NCBI GenBank assembly: GCA_965223735.1
Contig: OZ245010.1
Location: 1,550,001-1,614,000, forward strand
Reading direction: 5' to 3'
DNA from: CAYFZO01 sp965223735
GTDB taxonomy: Bacteria; Pseudomonadota; Gammaproteobacteria; Poriferisulfidales; Oxydemutatoraceae
Length of the DNA: 64,000 nucleotides
This document shows positions 54,075 to 62,473 of the stretch, one piece after another; position 1 is the stretch's first letter; each line of letters opens with the position of its first letter. The position numbers were made by a program, and so were the translations under genes. The notes under the pieces are model-generated. The model was not told the DNA's origin. It saw nothing but the letters and a program-made list of their open reading frames with translations, and searched no databases.

Positions 54075-54767
54075 ATGCAGGCCGATTTAGATTTTTTAAG
54101 TTTAATCGTTGACGCCACTTTCGTGGTGCAGTTGGTGATGCTGATCCTGATCCTGGCTTCGGTGATCAGCTGGTCTTTCATCTTCAACAAGTGGCGCGAG
54201 TTGGAGGCGATGAAGAAAATGGCGGATTCTTTTGAGGAGCGCTTTTGGTCGGGGTCGGATCTGCCGCGGCTGTACGAGGAAGTTCAGAAAGAAGATTATG
54301 ATTCGGGCATGGCGGCGATCTTTTGCGAGGGTTTCAGGGAATACCTGCGTCTGCACAAGGGACGCGCGGCTTCGGTCGAGACCATTTCCTCGACTTCGGT
54401 GAAGGTGATGAGAGTCGCGTTGTCGCGTGAGATAGACGACATGGAAAGCCAGTTGAACTTTCTCGCGACGGTCGGCTCGACCGCGCCTTACGTCGGTTTA
54501 TTCGGTACGGTATGGGGCATCATGGATGCGTTTCTCGCGTTGCGCGACGTGCAGTACGCGACGTTGTCGCTGGTTGCGCCCGGCATTGCCGAGGCGCTGA
54601 TCGCAACCGCGATGGGGCTGTTTGCGGCAATTCCCGCGGTCATTGCCTACAACCGTTTCCGCGACCGCGTCGAGCGCCTGATCTCGCGCTACGACAATTT
54701 TGTCGAGGAATTCACGACCATTCTCAGCAAGCAGGTGCTGAAGCGCAGCGACCGGAGCGGCGAGTAA
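54075..54767 (+). CDS. tolQ: Tol-Pal system protein TolQ
   Basis: Inner-membrane proton-channel subunit of the Tol machine for outer-membrane constriction. The 230-residue protein has three membrane segments (FVVQLVMLILILASVISWSF; the GSTAPYVGLFGTVWGIMDAF region; IAEALIATAMGLFAAIPAVI) with the MotA/TolQ/ExbB fold. It is followed by tolR after 14 bases with AAGGAGA as ribosome site. Confidence 0.95.
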   Translation: MQADLDFLSLIVDATFVVQLVMLILILASVISWSFIFNKWRELEAMKKMADSFEERFWSGSDLPRLYEEVQKEDYDSGMAAIFCEGFREYLRLHKGRAASVETISSTSVKVMRVALSREIDDMESQLNFLATVGSTAPYVGLFGTVWGIMDAFLALRDVQYATLSLVAPGIAEALIATAMGLFAAIPAVIAYNRFRDRVERLISRYDNFVEEFTTILSKQVLKRSDRSGE

Positions 54768-54781
54768 AAGGAGAACGTCCG

Positions 54782-55216
54782 ATGCTTACTCGCCGCAACC
54801 GCAAACTCATGGCCGAGATTAACATCGTGCCTTATATAGACGTGATGCTGGTGCTGCTTGTGATCTTCATGGTGACGGTACCGTTGATCCAGCAGGGTGT
54901 TGATGTTGATTTGCCGCAGGCGCAGGCGCGTCCGCTCGAGGACAGCCAGGCGCCCGACCCGCTGATCGTCACCGTCAAGCGCCGTGGCCAGATCCTGCTG
55001 AACAAGGGCGAGGTCGCCAACCAGCCGTTGTCGCATGAGTTTGCGTTGCGCCAGTTGTTCGCGTTGCTGCCTGATCAGGGCGGTGTCGCTTACGTGCGCG
55101 GCGACCGCGGCGTGCCGTACGGCAAAGTCGTCGCCGCGATGGTGATGTTGCAGCAAGCCGGCGCCGAGAGTATCGGCCTGATTACCGAATCGCCGGAGGA
55201 CACGGCGCTGCAATGA
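54782..55216 (+). CDS. tolR: Tol-Pal system protein TolR
   Basis: ExbD/TolR protein of 144 residues. The single membrane helix carries the proton-binding aspartate in INIVPYIDVMLVLLVIFMVT. A periplasmic domain follows, with VYVRGDRGVPYGKVV-like spacing (VAYVRGDRGVPYGKV). ATG 54782 is the right start; the frame is open upstream inside tolQ. The stop overlaps the tolA start by 4 bases. Confidence 0.95.
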   Translation: MLTRRNRKLMAEINIVPYIDVMLVLLVIFMVTVPLIQQGVDVDLPQAQARPLEDSQAPDPLIVTVKRRGQILLNKGEVANQPLSHEFALRQLFALLPDQGGVAYVRGDRGVPYGKVVAAMVMLQQAGAESIGLITESPEDTALQ

Positions 55217-56409
55217 AGAAGCGCGACAGCCGACGGCAGAGAAAGTCGCTTATCACTTCAATTCTGATCCACCTTGCCCTGATCAGTCTGGCGGCGTTCA
55301 GCATCGGCCCGACGCTGATCCCGCAGTCGGGTTCCCCCTCCGGGCCGCAGGCGCCGGTTGTCAAAGCCACCGCGGTGAGCCCGCAGGAGATCGAAGAACT
55401 GGTGCAGCGCAAGCGTGAGCGTGAGCGCAAACAACGCGAGGCCGACGAGGTGCGCCGCCGCGCGCAGGAAGACGCAAGGCGCGCGGCCGAGCGGGAAAAG
55501 AAACGCCTCGAGCAGGCGCGTCTGAAAGCCGAGCGGGAAAAGAAGCGCCTCGAGCAGGCGCGCCTGAAGGCCGAGCAGGAGAAGGAGCAACTCGAGGAGG
55601 CGCAGAGCAAGGCCGAGCAGGAGAAGAAACAACTCGAAGAGGCGCAGAGCAAGACCGAGCAGGAGAAAAAGCGTCTTGAGCAGACACGCCTGAAGGCCGA
55701 GCAGGAGCAGAAGCAACTCGAGGAAGCGCAGAGCAAGACCGAGCAGGAGCAGAAGCGTCTCGAGCAGGCGCGCCTGAGGGCCGAGCAGGAGCAGAAGCAA
55801 CTCGAGGAAGCACAGAGCAAGACCGAGCAGGAGAAGAAGCGTCTTGAGCAGGCGCGCCTGAAGGCCGAGCAGGAGAAAGTGCGTTTTCAACAGGAAGCCG
55901 CGTACAAACTCGAGCAGGAAAAGAAACGCCTTGCGGAAGAAGCCGCGCGCAAACTCGAGCAGGAGAAGAAACGCCTTGCGGAAGAAGTCGCGCGCCGCGC
56001 CGCCGAGGAAAAGAGGCAGCTACAGGAGGAGGCCGCGCGCAAACTCGAGCAGGAGGAAAAGCGCCTGGAGGAACAAGCCCGGCGGCGCGCCGAGGAAGTC
56101 GAACAGGAGCGCATCAGGCGCGCGAAGATCGCGGCCTGGACCAAGGAGTATGTTCAGTCGATCCGGCGCAGCGTCGAAAGGCATTGGAAGCGCCCGCCCG
56201 CGAGCGTAAAAGGCGGCGACTGCACCTTGAAATTGCGTCAGAACCGCGATGGTAAGATTGAGAGCGTGCAAGTGACCAGTTGCAACGGTGATTTGTTTTA
56301 CAAGCGTTCAGTGGAGGACGCGGTATGGAAAGCGAGCCCTTTACCGGCGCCGCCCTCGTGGGACGTGTTTGACAATGAAGTCGAGATTACTTTCAAGCAG
56401 GAGTATTGA
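55213..56409 (+). CDS. tolA: Tol-Pal system protein TolA with long repetitive coiled coil
   Basis: Spans the periplasm from TolQR to the outer membrane. N-terminal membrane helix (LITSILIHLALISLAAFSI), then about 250 residues of charged coiled coil. This contains near-identical units such as EQEKKRLEQARLKA and EQEQKQLEEAQSKT. The C-terminal domain (YVQSIRRSVERHWKRP ... CTLKLRQNRDGKIESVQVTS) has the paired cysteines of TolA domain III. The coiled coil encodes alternating ARLKA and AQSKT units, so repeat number may vary between strains. Confidence 0.94.
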   Translation: MKKRDSRRQRKSLITSILIHLALISLAAFSIGPTLIPQSGSPSGPQAPVVKATAVSPQEIEELVQRKRERERKQREADEVRRRAQEDARRAAEREKKRLEQARLKAEREKKRLEQARLKAEQEKEQLEEAQSKAEQEKKQLEEAQSKTEQEKKRLEQTRLKAEQEQKQLEEAQSKTEQEQKRLEQARLRAEQEQKQLEEAQSKTEQEKKRLEQARLKAEQEKVRFQQEAAYKLEQEKKRLAEEAARKLEQEKKRLAEEVARRAAEEKRQLQEEAARKLEQEEKRLEEQARRRAEEVEQERIRRAKIAAWTKEYVQSIRRSVERHWKRPPASVKGGDCTLKLRQNRDGKIESVQVTSCNGDLFYKRSVEDAVWKASPLPAPPSWDVFDNEVEITFKQEY

Positions 56410-57688
56410 ATTCGCGCGGTGTTGCGTGATCGCGGTGGCCCTGCTGCTGTTGTCGGCGGCCGCGTTCGCCGAACTCAAGGTTGAGGTCACCAAGGGCATC
56501 GAGGGCGGCGTGCCGATCGCAGTATCTCCGTTTACCGGCGAGCCGGACGGTCTCGACCGCAGTTATCACCGCATCATTGCCGATGATCTCGCTTACAGCG
56601 GGCTGTTCTCGGTGATCGAAGGCACCGTACCCGCCGTCTCGTCGCCGCTCAGCGCCGGGGTGGACTACGAGGCGTGGCTTGCCGCCGGTGCCGAGAAATT
56701 CGTCGTCGGTGAAGTGATGCAAAACGGCGAGGTTCGCTTTGAGTTGTACGACGCGGTGCGACGCAAGCGCATCAGGGAATTCGTTATTGCCGGAGGCGCC
56801 ACGGTCGAGCGCGTTGCGCATCAGGTCAGTGATATAGTGTATGAGGAATTGACCGGCGTGCCCGGCATTTTCAGTACCCGCATCGCGTTTATCGGCGCCG
56901 AGCATTACAGTTGGCGCCGCCACAGAAACACCTTATATGTCAGCGACGCCGACGGGCGCAACGCCCACGCGATTTACAGTTCGCCGCATCAGTTGATGTC
57001 GCCGGCGTGGTCGCCCGACCTCAAGTGGCTCGCGTACGTGTCGCACGAGAACGGCTATCCCGAAATCGTGGTGCAGGCGCTTGAAAGCGGCGAGCGCGAG
57101 ATGCTGGGTGAGCACACCGGCCCCGCGAACCTGCCGAACTGGTCGGACGACGGCAGGCGTCTCGCCTACGTCGGTTCGGTGGACGGCAATCTGGACATCT
57201 ATACCATTGAGTTGGAGACAAAGCGCATGTTGCGCGTGACCGACAACGTCTTCATTGACACCGAGCCGGCCTGGGCACCGGACGGCACTTTGATCTTCAC
57301 CTCCGACCGCAGCGGCAGCCCACAGTTGTACCGTGTTGATCATGAAGGTGCCGCGCCGCGCCGCATCACTTTCCGCGGCACCTACAATTCCGACGCCAAC
57401 GTTTCGCCGCGCGGCGACCAGATCGCGTTTCTAAGCCGGCGCAGCCAGGGGTTCGTGATCGTGATCAAGGACTTTATAAAGGGCGACGGCGACGAGACCG
57501 AACTGGTGTTCAATCCCGGTGTCGAAGGCCCGCGTTTTACCGCCAACGGCCAGTTGCTCGGCTACATCACCGACCAGGACGGTAAAAGCGTGTTCGGCCT
57601 GATGACCACCGACGGCGTGTTCGGCAAGTTGATCCCGCTGTCAACGGCGAACGTGCGCGGCGGCGTCTGGTCGCCTTTCACATGGTGA
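56375..57688 (+). CDS. tolB: Tol-Pal system beta-propeller protein TolB
   Basis: Periplasmic protein with a signal peptide (CCVIAVALLLLSAAAFA), an N-terminal alpha/beta domain (KVEVTKGIEGGVPIAVSPF, DDLAYSGLFSVIE) and a six-blade propeller. The propeller has SPAWSPDLKWLAYVS, PNWSDDGRRLAYVG, EPAWAPDGTLIFTSDRSG and VSPRGDQIAFLS. ATG 56375 lies 35 bases inside tolA; no start fits after the tolA stop except GTG 56426. In most bacteria pal follows tolB; here cpoB overlaps the tolB stop. Confidence 0.95.
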   Translation: MKSRLLSSRSIEFARCCVIAVALLLLSAAAFAELKVEVTKGIEGGVPIAVSPFTGEPDGLDRSYHRIIADDLAYSGLFSVIEGTVPAVSSPLSAGVDYEAWLAAGAEKFVVGEVMQNGEVRFELYDAVRRKRIREFVIAGGATVERVAHQVSDIVYEELTGVPGIFSTRIAFIGAEHYSWRRHRNTLYVSDADGRNAHAIYSSPHQLMSPAWSPDLKWLAYVSHENGYPEIVVQALESGEREMLGEHTGPANLPNWSDDGRRLAYVGSVDGNLDIYTIELETKRMLRVTDNVFIDTEPAWAPDGTLIFTSDRSGSPQLYRVDHEGAAPRRITFRGTYNSDANVSPRGDQIAFLSRRSQGFVIVIKDFIKGDGDETELVFNPGVEGPRFTANGQLLGYITDQDGKSVFGLMTTDGVFGKLIPLSTANVRGGVWSPFTW

Positions 57689-58812
57689 CGGTCGGAGCAG
57701 TCGCCGGCGTCATGGCCGGGATGACGGGCGGAATGATGCGTCGGCGCACGGTCGTCGCGGTGCTTGCAACAGGCAGGGGGGCCTGTGCCGGGCGCGCCGG
57801 GATGCGTCGGCGCACGGTCGTCGCAATGTTTGCAGCCGCGCTGATGGTCGTGCCGGTGGTCGCGCCGCCCGTGTCGGCACAGGAAAGCAGCGACGCGCTG
57901 GTTATGAAATTGCTCGACGAGGTGCATCAGTTGCGCGCCGAAGTGAGCGGCATCAGGAACGAAAATGAAATGTTGCGTCACCGTCTCGAAGCGCTGCTCG
58001 ATCAACTCGGCATGGAGGTCAAAGAACCAACCGTGCGCACGGTGATTACTGCGCCATCTACCCAGCCCGTCGCCGCCGGAACGCCGGCCGGCGGGCAGAC
58101 AAGGCCTGCGTCGCCGATGAAGCCCGCCGATCAGCCAACAGGGGTCGAGCCGCCGGCAGAGGAAACCGCAACTGGCACGCCGCCTGCCGATCAGCGCACT
58201 GCTGGTGGGCAGACAAGGCCTGCGTCGCCGATGAAGCCCGCCGATCAGCCAACAGGGGTCGAGCCGCCGGCAGAGGAAACCGCAACTGGCACGCCGCCCG
58301 CCGATCAGCGCACTGCCGCCGGGCAGGTCGCCGGGTCATCCGCACGGGTGGATGCGCCCGTTGCGCGTGCGCCGCGTTCCGACTCACAGAGCTTGGCGTT
58401 GTCCGGGCGCCGGGCGCCCGGTAGCGAGCAGGAACGCGAGGCGTATCTGGACGCGCTTGCGTATCTCGACAAAGATCAGTACGACGGTCTGCGCGCCGCG
58501 CTGCAGCAGTTTCTCGGCGCCTACCCGGGCAGTCCCTATGAACCGAAAGCACGCTACTGGATTGCCGAGTCTTATTACACCGAGAAGCAATACAGCGAGG
58601 CCGCGTGGCACTTTGAGCAATACGTCAAACGCTTTCCCAGAGGCGACAAAGCCGACGACGCGCGGCTGAAACTTGCCTATATTTATCACGGCGAGGGCGA
58701 TCCGGCGGCGGCGCGGTTGTTGCTTGAGTCTCTGGCCGACTCGCACAACGGGCGCGTGCGTGATCTGGCCAAACGCCGGCTCAGGATCATCAACAGGGAG
58801 TCGGCCCGATGA
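57682..58812 (+). CDS. cpoB: Cell division coordinator CpoB (YbgF) with internal duplications
   Basis: Periplasmic TPR protein that links Tol to PBP1B in E. coli. A signal-like N-terminus precedes a coiled coil (MKLLDEVHQLRAEVSGIRNE), a proline/threonine-rich linker with two 38-residue repeats, and C-terminal TPR repeats (YLDALAYLDKDQYDGLRAAL, YWIAESYYTEKQYSEAAWHF, ARLKLAYIYHGEGDPAAARL). The start is uncertain: MRRRTVVA is encoded twice (57736 and 57802), and 57802 gives a normal signal peptide ending PPVSAQE. ATG 57682 overlaps tolB. Confidence 0.88.
   Translation: MVTVGAVAGVMAGMTGGMMRRRTVVAVLATGRGACAGRAGMRRRTVVAMFAAALMVVPVVAPPVSAQESSDALVMKLLDEVHQLRAEVSGIRNENEMLRHRLEALLDQLGMEVKEPTVRTVITAPSTQPVAAGTPAGGQTRPASPMKPADQPTGVEPPAEETATGTPPADQRTAGGQTRPASPMKPADQPTGVEPPAEETATGTPPADQRTAAGQVAGSSARVDAPVARAPRSDSQSLALSGRRAPGSEQEREAYLDALAYLDKDQYDGLRAALQQFLGAYPGSPYEPKARYWIAESYYTEKQYSEAAWHFEQYVKRFPRGDKADDARLKLAYIYHGEGDPAAARLLLESLADSHNGRVRDLAKRRLRIINRESAR
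58093..58320. repeat. Two tandem 114-bp in-frame repeats inside cpoB
   Basis: Bases 58093-58206 and 58207-58320 repeat with a period of 114 and only a few differences. Each encodes a proline-rich linker unit beginning GQTRPASPMKPADQ and ending GTPPADQRTA. The perfect codon phase suggests selection or at least tolerance of linker length. Confidence 0.93.
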
Positions 58813-59489
58813 GCGCGGCGGCTGAGCGCGTCGGGCCGGCTCCAGCGTCCGGGTGCCTGAGGGTCACCGAGATCTTTTATTCGTTGCAGGGCGAGTCCAC
58901 GCACGCGGGTATCCCCACCGTGTTCGTGCGTCTTACCGGTTGCCCGTTGCGGTGCAGCTACTGCGACACCGAATACGCATTCACCGGCGGACGATGGATG
59001 AGCATTGACGAGATTGCGTCGCAGGTCGCGGCGTATGCGCCGCGCCGCGTGACCGTCACCGGCGGCGAGCCGCTCGCGCAGAAACGTTGTTTCGTCCTGC
59101 TGACCTGGCTGTGCGACGCGGGCTACGCGGTTTCGCTTGAGACCGGCGGCGCGCACGACATCTCGCCGGTTGATGTACGCGTCGAGCGGGTTATGGACTT
59201 GAAAACGCCGGCATCCGGCGAGTGCGGGCGCAACCGCATTGCAAACATCGCGCATCTGCGTTCCACCGATCAGGTCAAGTTTGTGATCTGCGACCGCGAC
59301 GATTATGAATGGGCAAAGCGCCAGGTTGAGCAGCACGCGCTTTCGGCGCGTTGTGAAGTGCTGTTCTCGCCGGCCTGGAAGCGTCAGGAAGCGGCGGAGC
59401 TTGCCGACTGGATACTCGCCGACCGCCTGCCGGTGCGTCTGCAATTGCAACTGCATAAATTGTTGTGGGGAGAGGTGCCAGGCAAGTAA
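58809..59489 (+). CDS. queE: 7-carboxy-7-deazaguanine synthase QueE
   Basis: Radical SAM enzyme of queuosine and 7-deazaguanine synthesis; converts carboxytetrahydropterin to CDG. The cluster motif CPLRCSYCDTE is a clear CxxxCxxC form. EIFYSLQGESTHAGIPTVFV, VTVTGGEPLAQ and QLQLHKLLWG are family hallmarks. Length 226. Overlaps cpoB by 4 bases; such cpoB-queE-queC order is common. Confidence 0.95.
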   Translation: MSAAAERVGPAPASGCLRVTEIFYSLQGESTHAGIPTVFVRLTGCPLRCSYCDTEYAFTGGRWMSIDEIASQVAAYAPRRVTVTGGEPLAQKRCFVLLTWLCDAGYAVSLETGGAHDISPVDVRVERVMDLKTPASGECGRNRIANIAHLRSTDQVKFVICDRDDYEWAKRQVEQHALSARCEVLFSPAWKRQEAAELADWILADRLPVRLQLQLHKLLWGEVPGK

Positions 59490-59493
59490 CGCC

Positions 59494-59640
59494 ATGCCGC
59501 ACGCCGTCGTTTTACTGTCCGGGGGGCCCGGTTCCGCGACCACGCTTGCGCGCGAGCAGGGCTTCACCTGCCACGCCTTAAGCTTTACCTATGGCCAGCG
59601 TCACGGCGTCGAACCCGTCGCGGCGTTGTGCGTCGCGTAG
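59494..59640 (+). pseudogene. Truncated upstream copy of queC
   Basis: MPHAVVLLSGG is followed by PGS instead of LDS, so the PP-loop ATP motif SGGLDS is broken. The copy lacks six bases (two codons) relative to the full gene. It remains similar through YGQRHGVE and ends at a stop after VAALCVA. It corresponds to the first ~48 codons of queC, 17 bases upstream of the intact copy. Confidence 0.88.
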
Positions 59641-59656
59641 TGTTGTGAGCCGCGCC

Positions 59657-60328
59657 ATGCCGCACGCCGTCGTTTTACTGTCCGGGGGACTCGATTCCGC
59701 GACCACGCTTGCGGTTGCGCGCGAGCAGGGCTTCACCTGCCACGCCTTAAGTTTTGCCTATGGCCAGCGTCACGGCGTCGAACTCGACGCGGCGTCGCGC
59801 GTCGCGCGGCATCTCGGCGCGGCCGAACACCGCGTATATCCCTTATCGTCCGAACTGTTCGGCGGTTCTGCGCTGACTGATCCGGCGGTCGCAGTACCCG
59901 ACGCGCATACCGACTCCGGCGTTCCCGTCACTTACGTGCCGGCGCGCAACACGGTTTTTCTGGCGCTGGCGTTGGCCTGGGCGGAGACACTCGGCGCAGC
60001 GGACATTTTCATCGGCGCGAACGCGGTTGACTATCCGGGCTACCCCGACTGCCGCCCCGAATTTCTGGCCGCGTTCGAAACCCTCGCCAACCTCGCAACC
60101 CGTGCCGGCGTTACCGGTGGCGGCATCCGCGTGCACGCCCCGCTGGTGGAGTTGAGCAAAGCCGATATCATCCGCCGCGGCAGCAAGCTCGGCGTTGATT
60201 ACGCGATGACGGTGTCGTGTTACCGCGCCGACGCCGAAGGGCGTGCGTGCGGACGTTGCGACGCCTGTAGTTTTCGTGCGCAGGGCTTTCGGGACGCGGG
60301 CGTCGCCGACCCGACGCTTTATGTATAA
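59657..60328 (+). CDS. queC: 7-cyano-7-deazaguanine synthase QueC
   Basis: ATP-dependent amidation and dehydration of CDG to preQ0. PP-loop motif LLSGGLDSATTLAVA at the N-terminus; YVPARNTVFLALALAWAETL; VDYPGYPDCRPEFLAAFE; and the zinc site CYRADAEGRACGRCDACSFR. Length 223. The frame is open from 59591, but ATG 59657 matches the family. It is the intact member of a tandem partial duplication. Confidence 0.95.
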   Translation: MPHAVVLLSGGLDSATTLAVAREQGFTCHALSFAYGQRHGVELDAASRVARHLGAAEHRVYPLSSELFGGSALTDPAVAVPDAHTDSGVPVTYVPARNTVFLALALAWAETLGAADIFIGANAVDYPGYPDCRPEFLAAFETLANLATRAGVTGGGIRVHAPLVELSKADIIRRGSKLGVDYAMTVSCYRADAEGRACGRCDACSFRAQGFRDAGVADPTLYV

Positions 60329-60396
60329 TGCGCCGGAATTTTGAGCAACATCATTTAGCGTCCGGGCGATTGACGCGCGGGCAACCGGGGTAAACC

Positions 60397-61614
60397 ATGG
60401 AATTGATACATCAAATACTGTTGTGGGGACTGGTGATCGCGCTGGTGATGGGCGCGGTCGCGAACAAGACCAATTTCTGCACGATGGGTGCGGTGTCCGA
60501 CTGGGTCAACATCGGCGACACCGGGCGTATGCGCGCCTGGGTGCTCTCGATCGCCGTCGCCATGATCGGCGTCGCGTTGCTCAGCAGCATCGCTGCGGTG
60601 GACATGACGCTGGTGAACGACGGCGGCACCGGCAAGCCGCCTTACACGACGCCGCAGTTCGTATGGATGCGCTATGTGCTCGGCGGTCTGCTGTTCGGTA
60701 TCGGTATGACACTGGGTTCTGGTTGCGGCAACAAGACCATCATCCGCATCGGTGGCGGCAACGCCAAATCCGTCGTCGTGTTCCTGGCGATGGGCGCCGC
60801 CGCGTACGCGATGATCTACACCGATTTCAGTTACGACTGGTTTTTGCGCTGGATGCAGCCGCTCGCGGTCAACTTCGGCGACTACGGGATCGCGAGCCAG
60901 AACATCGCGGCGCTGCTTGCCCGCATGTTCGGTCTTGCGGACGCCGACCTCAGCCTGATCATCGGGATTGTGCTCGGCGCGTTGCTGTTGACCTGGGCGC
61001 TGAAGTCCGACGACTTGCGCGCGAGTTTTGACAACGTGCTCGGCGGCCTTGTCGTCGGCGTCGCGGTAGTTTCCGCGTGGTTCGTGACCGCCGGCCCGCT
61101 TGGGCAGGCGCTGCTCGAAGAGATTGAGTTTCTCGACCGACGCCCCTACGACGTCGGCGCGCAGTCGCTGACCTTCGTTAAGCCGACCGCGCACTTTTAC
61201 TACTTCATTCAGGAAGGCTTTGCGTCGAATATCCTGACTTTCTCGCTGATCACCGTTGCCGGCGTAATTCTCGGTTCGTTCATTTACTCGGTTGCGTTCC
61301 GCAAATTCCGGATCGAGTGGTTCGTATCCTTCAGGGACTTTGTGCGCCACCTGGTCGGCGGTCTGATGATGGGGGTCGGAGGCGTGTTGTCGCTCGGTTG
61401 CACTTTCGGGCAGGCGATCACCGGCGCCTCCACGCTCGCGCTTGGCTCATTCATCACTTTCGCGTGCATCGTGCTGGGTGCTGCTCTGTCGATGAAAGTC
61501 GAGTACTACCGCCTCGTTTATGAAGGTGAGGCGACGTTCGTCAAAGCGCTGGTTGCCGGCATGGCCGACCTGCGTCTGCTGCCCGGCAGGTGGCGCAAAC
61601 TCGACGCGGTGTAG
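60397..61614 (+). CDS. YeeE/YedE-family sulfur-compound transporter
   Basis: A 405-residue membrane protein with about nine to ten hydrophobic segments and paired repeats. Family cysteines are in ANKTNFCTMGAVSDW, TLGSGCGNKTIIRIGGGN and LSLGCTFGQAITGASTLALG. The family includes the thiosulfate importer TsuA. The substrate here could be thiosulfate or another reduced sulfur compound. It is alone, with no TusA-like or rhodanese gene adjacent. The 204 bases to the tRNA hold a possible -10, TATAAT at 61790. Confidence 0.85.
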   Translation: MELIHQILLWGLVIALVMGAVANKTNFCTMGAVSDWVNIGDTGRMRAWVLSIAVAMIGVALLSSIAAVDMTLVNDGGTGKPPYTTPQFVWMRYVLGGLLFGIGMTLGSGCGNKTIIRIGGGNAKSVVVFLAMGAAAYAMIYTDFSYDWFLRWMQPLAVNFGDYGIASQNIAALLARMFGLADADLSLIIGIVLGALLLTWALKSDDLRASFDNVLGGLVVGVAVVSAWFVTAGPLGQALLEEIEFLDRRPYDVGAQSLTFVKPTAHFYYFIQEGFASNILTFSLITVAGVILGSFIYSVAFRKFRIEWFVSFRDFVRHLVGGLMMGVGGVLSLGCTFGQAITGASTLALGSFITFACIVLGAALSMKVEYYRLVYEGEATFVKALVAGMADLRLLPGRWRKLDAV

Positions 61615-61818
61615 GGCGCCGGATACGCGCCCGCCCGGTTCAGGCGCCCGGTTCCGCGGGACTGACGATTGCAGACTGGCGGGCAAGATCATTCGTCGGT
61701 TTTTTAGCGGCCATTCCCGGATTGTTCGGGGGGTGTTGTTTGACAGCCGGGCACGCGCTGGATTATGTGTATCAGTCCCCTTTATCATTTATAATTCTGC
61801 GGTTTCGCATGTTCCGAC

Positions 61819-61891
61819 GGGTCGTTAGCTCAGTTGGTAGAGCACCGGACTTTTAATCCGATGGTCGCAGGTTCGAATCCTGCACGACCCA
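61819..61891 (+). tRNA. tRNA-Lys (anticodon UUU)
   Basis: GGGTCGTTAGCTCAGTTGGT begins a full cloverleaf. The anticodon loop CTTTTAA has TTT at 61852-61854. The T arm is GCAGGTTCGAATCCTGC and the acceptor ends CACGACCCA. The 3' CCA is not encoded. The bottom anticodon-stem pair is C-A, a minor mismatch. The 5' and 3' acceptor strands pair fully. Confidence 0.97.
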
Positions 61892-61937
61892 ATCTTTGGA
61901 GACTACGCGCTTGGCTCCCGGCAAGGGGGCCGCACTC

Positions 61938-62043
61938 CCATTTCACGTTTCACAGACCGCCTGAGGTCGCCGCCTCCGCGTACAGTAGCCCTATCCGGGA
62001 AACCGGAACAGCCAACGCCGCGTGTTGCGTTGTTCCGATGACC
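61938..62043 (-). mobile_element. Decayed tnpB 3'-end remnant beside tRNA-Lys
   Basis: On the minus strand this reads like the tnpB C-terminus: GHRNN, then a garbled NAALNIP region, GGGD, then RRSVKREMG. At DNA level it shares GCGGAGGCGGCG and CTGTGAAACGTGAAATGG with 47256-47340. Frame and zinc-finger context are lost. It lies about 46 bases after the tRNA. Confidence 0.65.
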
Positions 62044-62473
62044 ATATTGGACGCGGCAAAGACGTTTTACGCTTCGCGGTTCCGTTGCATGACCCGCGCC
62101 GGTCCGCCGTTGCACGACACGGGGAGAGGAACCGGGCGATGCGGAGGGCTGCCCGGGAGGTTTGCCCGCGCCGCCCTGTCATCGGGCGATGCGGCGGGCA
62201 ATACCCCTGTTTATCAGCTATATGGCCGCGGCGGCGAGGCCGGCGTCATTGACGCCGCGAGCAGTGTCAGCGGGAAAGCGATGCCGGGTGATGGCGCCGG
62301 GGGAAGAAGTTGTCCAAGAAAAAGTGATTTGAATCAATAAACAGAAAGTATCAGGGAATCCGTTCCCGGTGAATTCGTGAATCTATCTAAAGAACGTAAA
62401 GAGACACCCCGGCTGTGGCGACGGCCCAAACTCTGACCGCGATCTTTGGTGGGGTTTTAAGGCGTTTGAGGTT
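62044..62473. other. Interval without a supported gene
   Basis: I see only overlapping short frames and a small repeat (GGGCGATGCGGAGGGCTGCC near 62134 echoed as GGGCGATGCGGCGGGCAATA near 62186). No coding region, RNA or regulatory site can be supported. Confidence 0.5.

Noticed and set aside
55480..56100. Regular repeats considered as a CRISPR array
   Set aside because: The repeats are in coding phase, have no unique spacers and encode the TolA coiled coil.
58093..58320. 114-bp tandem repeat considered as a regulatory or satellite repeat
   Set aside because: It is in frame within cpoB and encodes a proline-rich linker.
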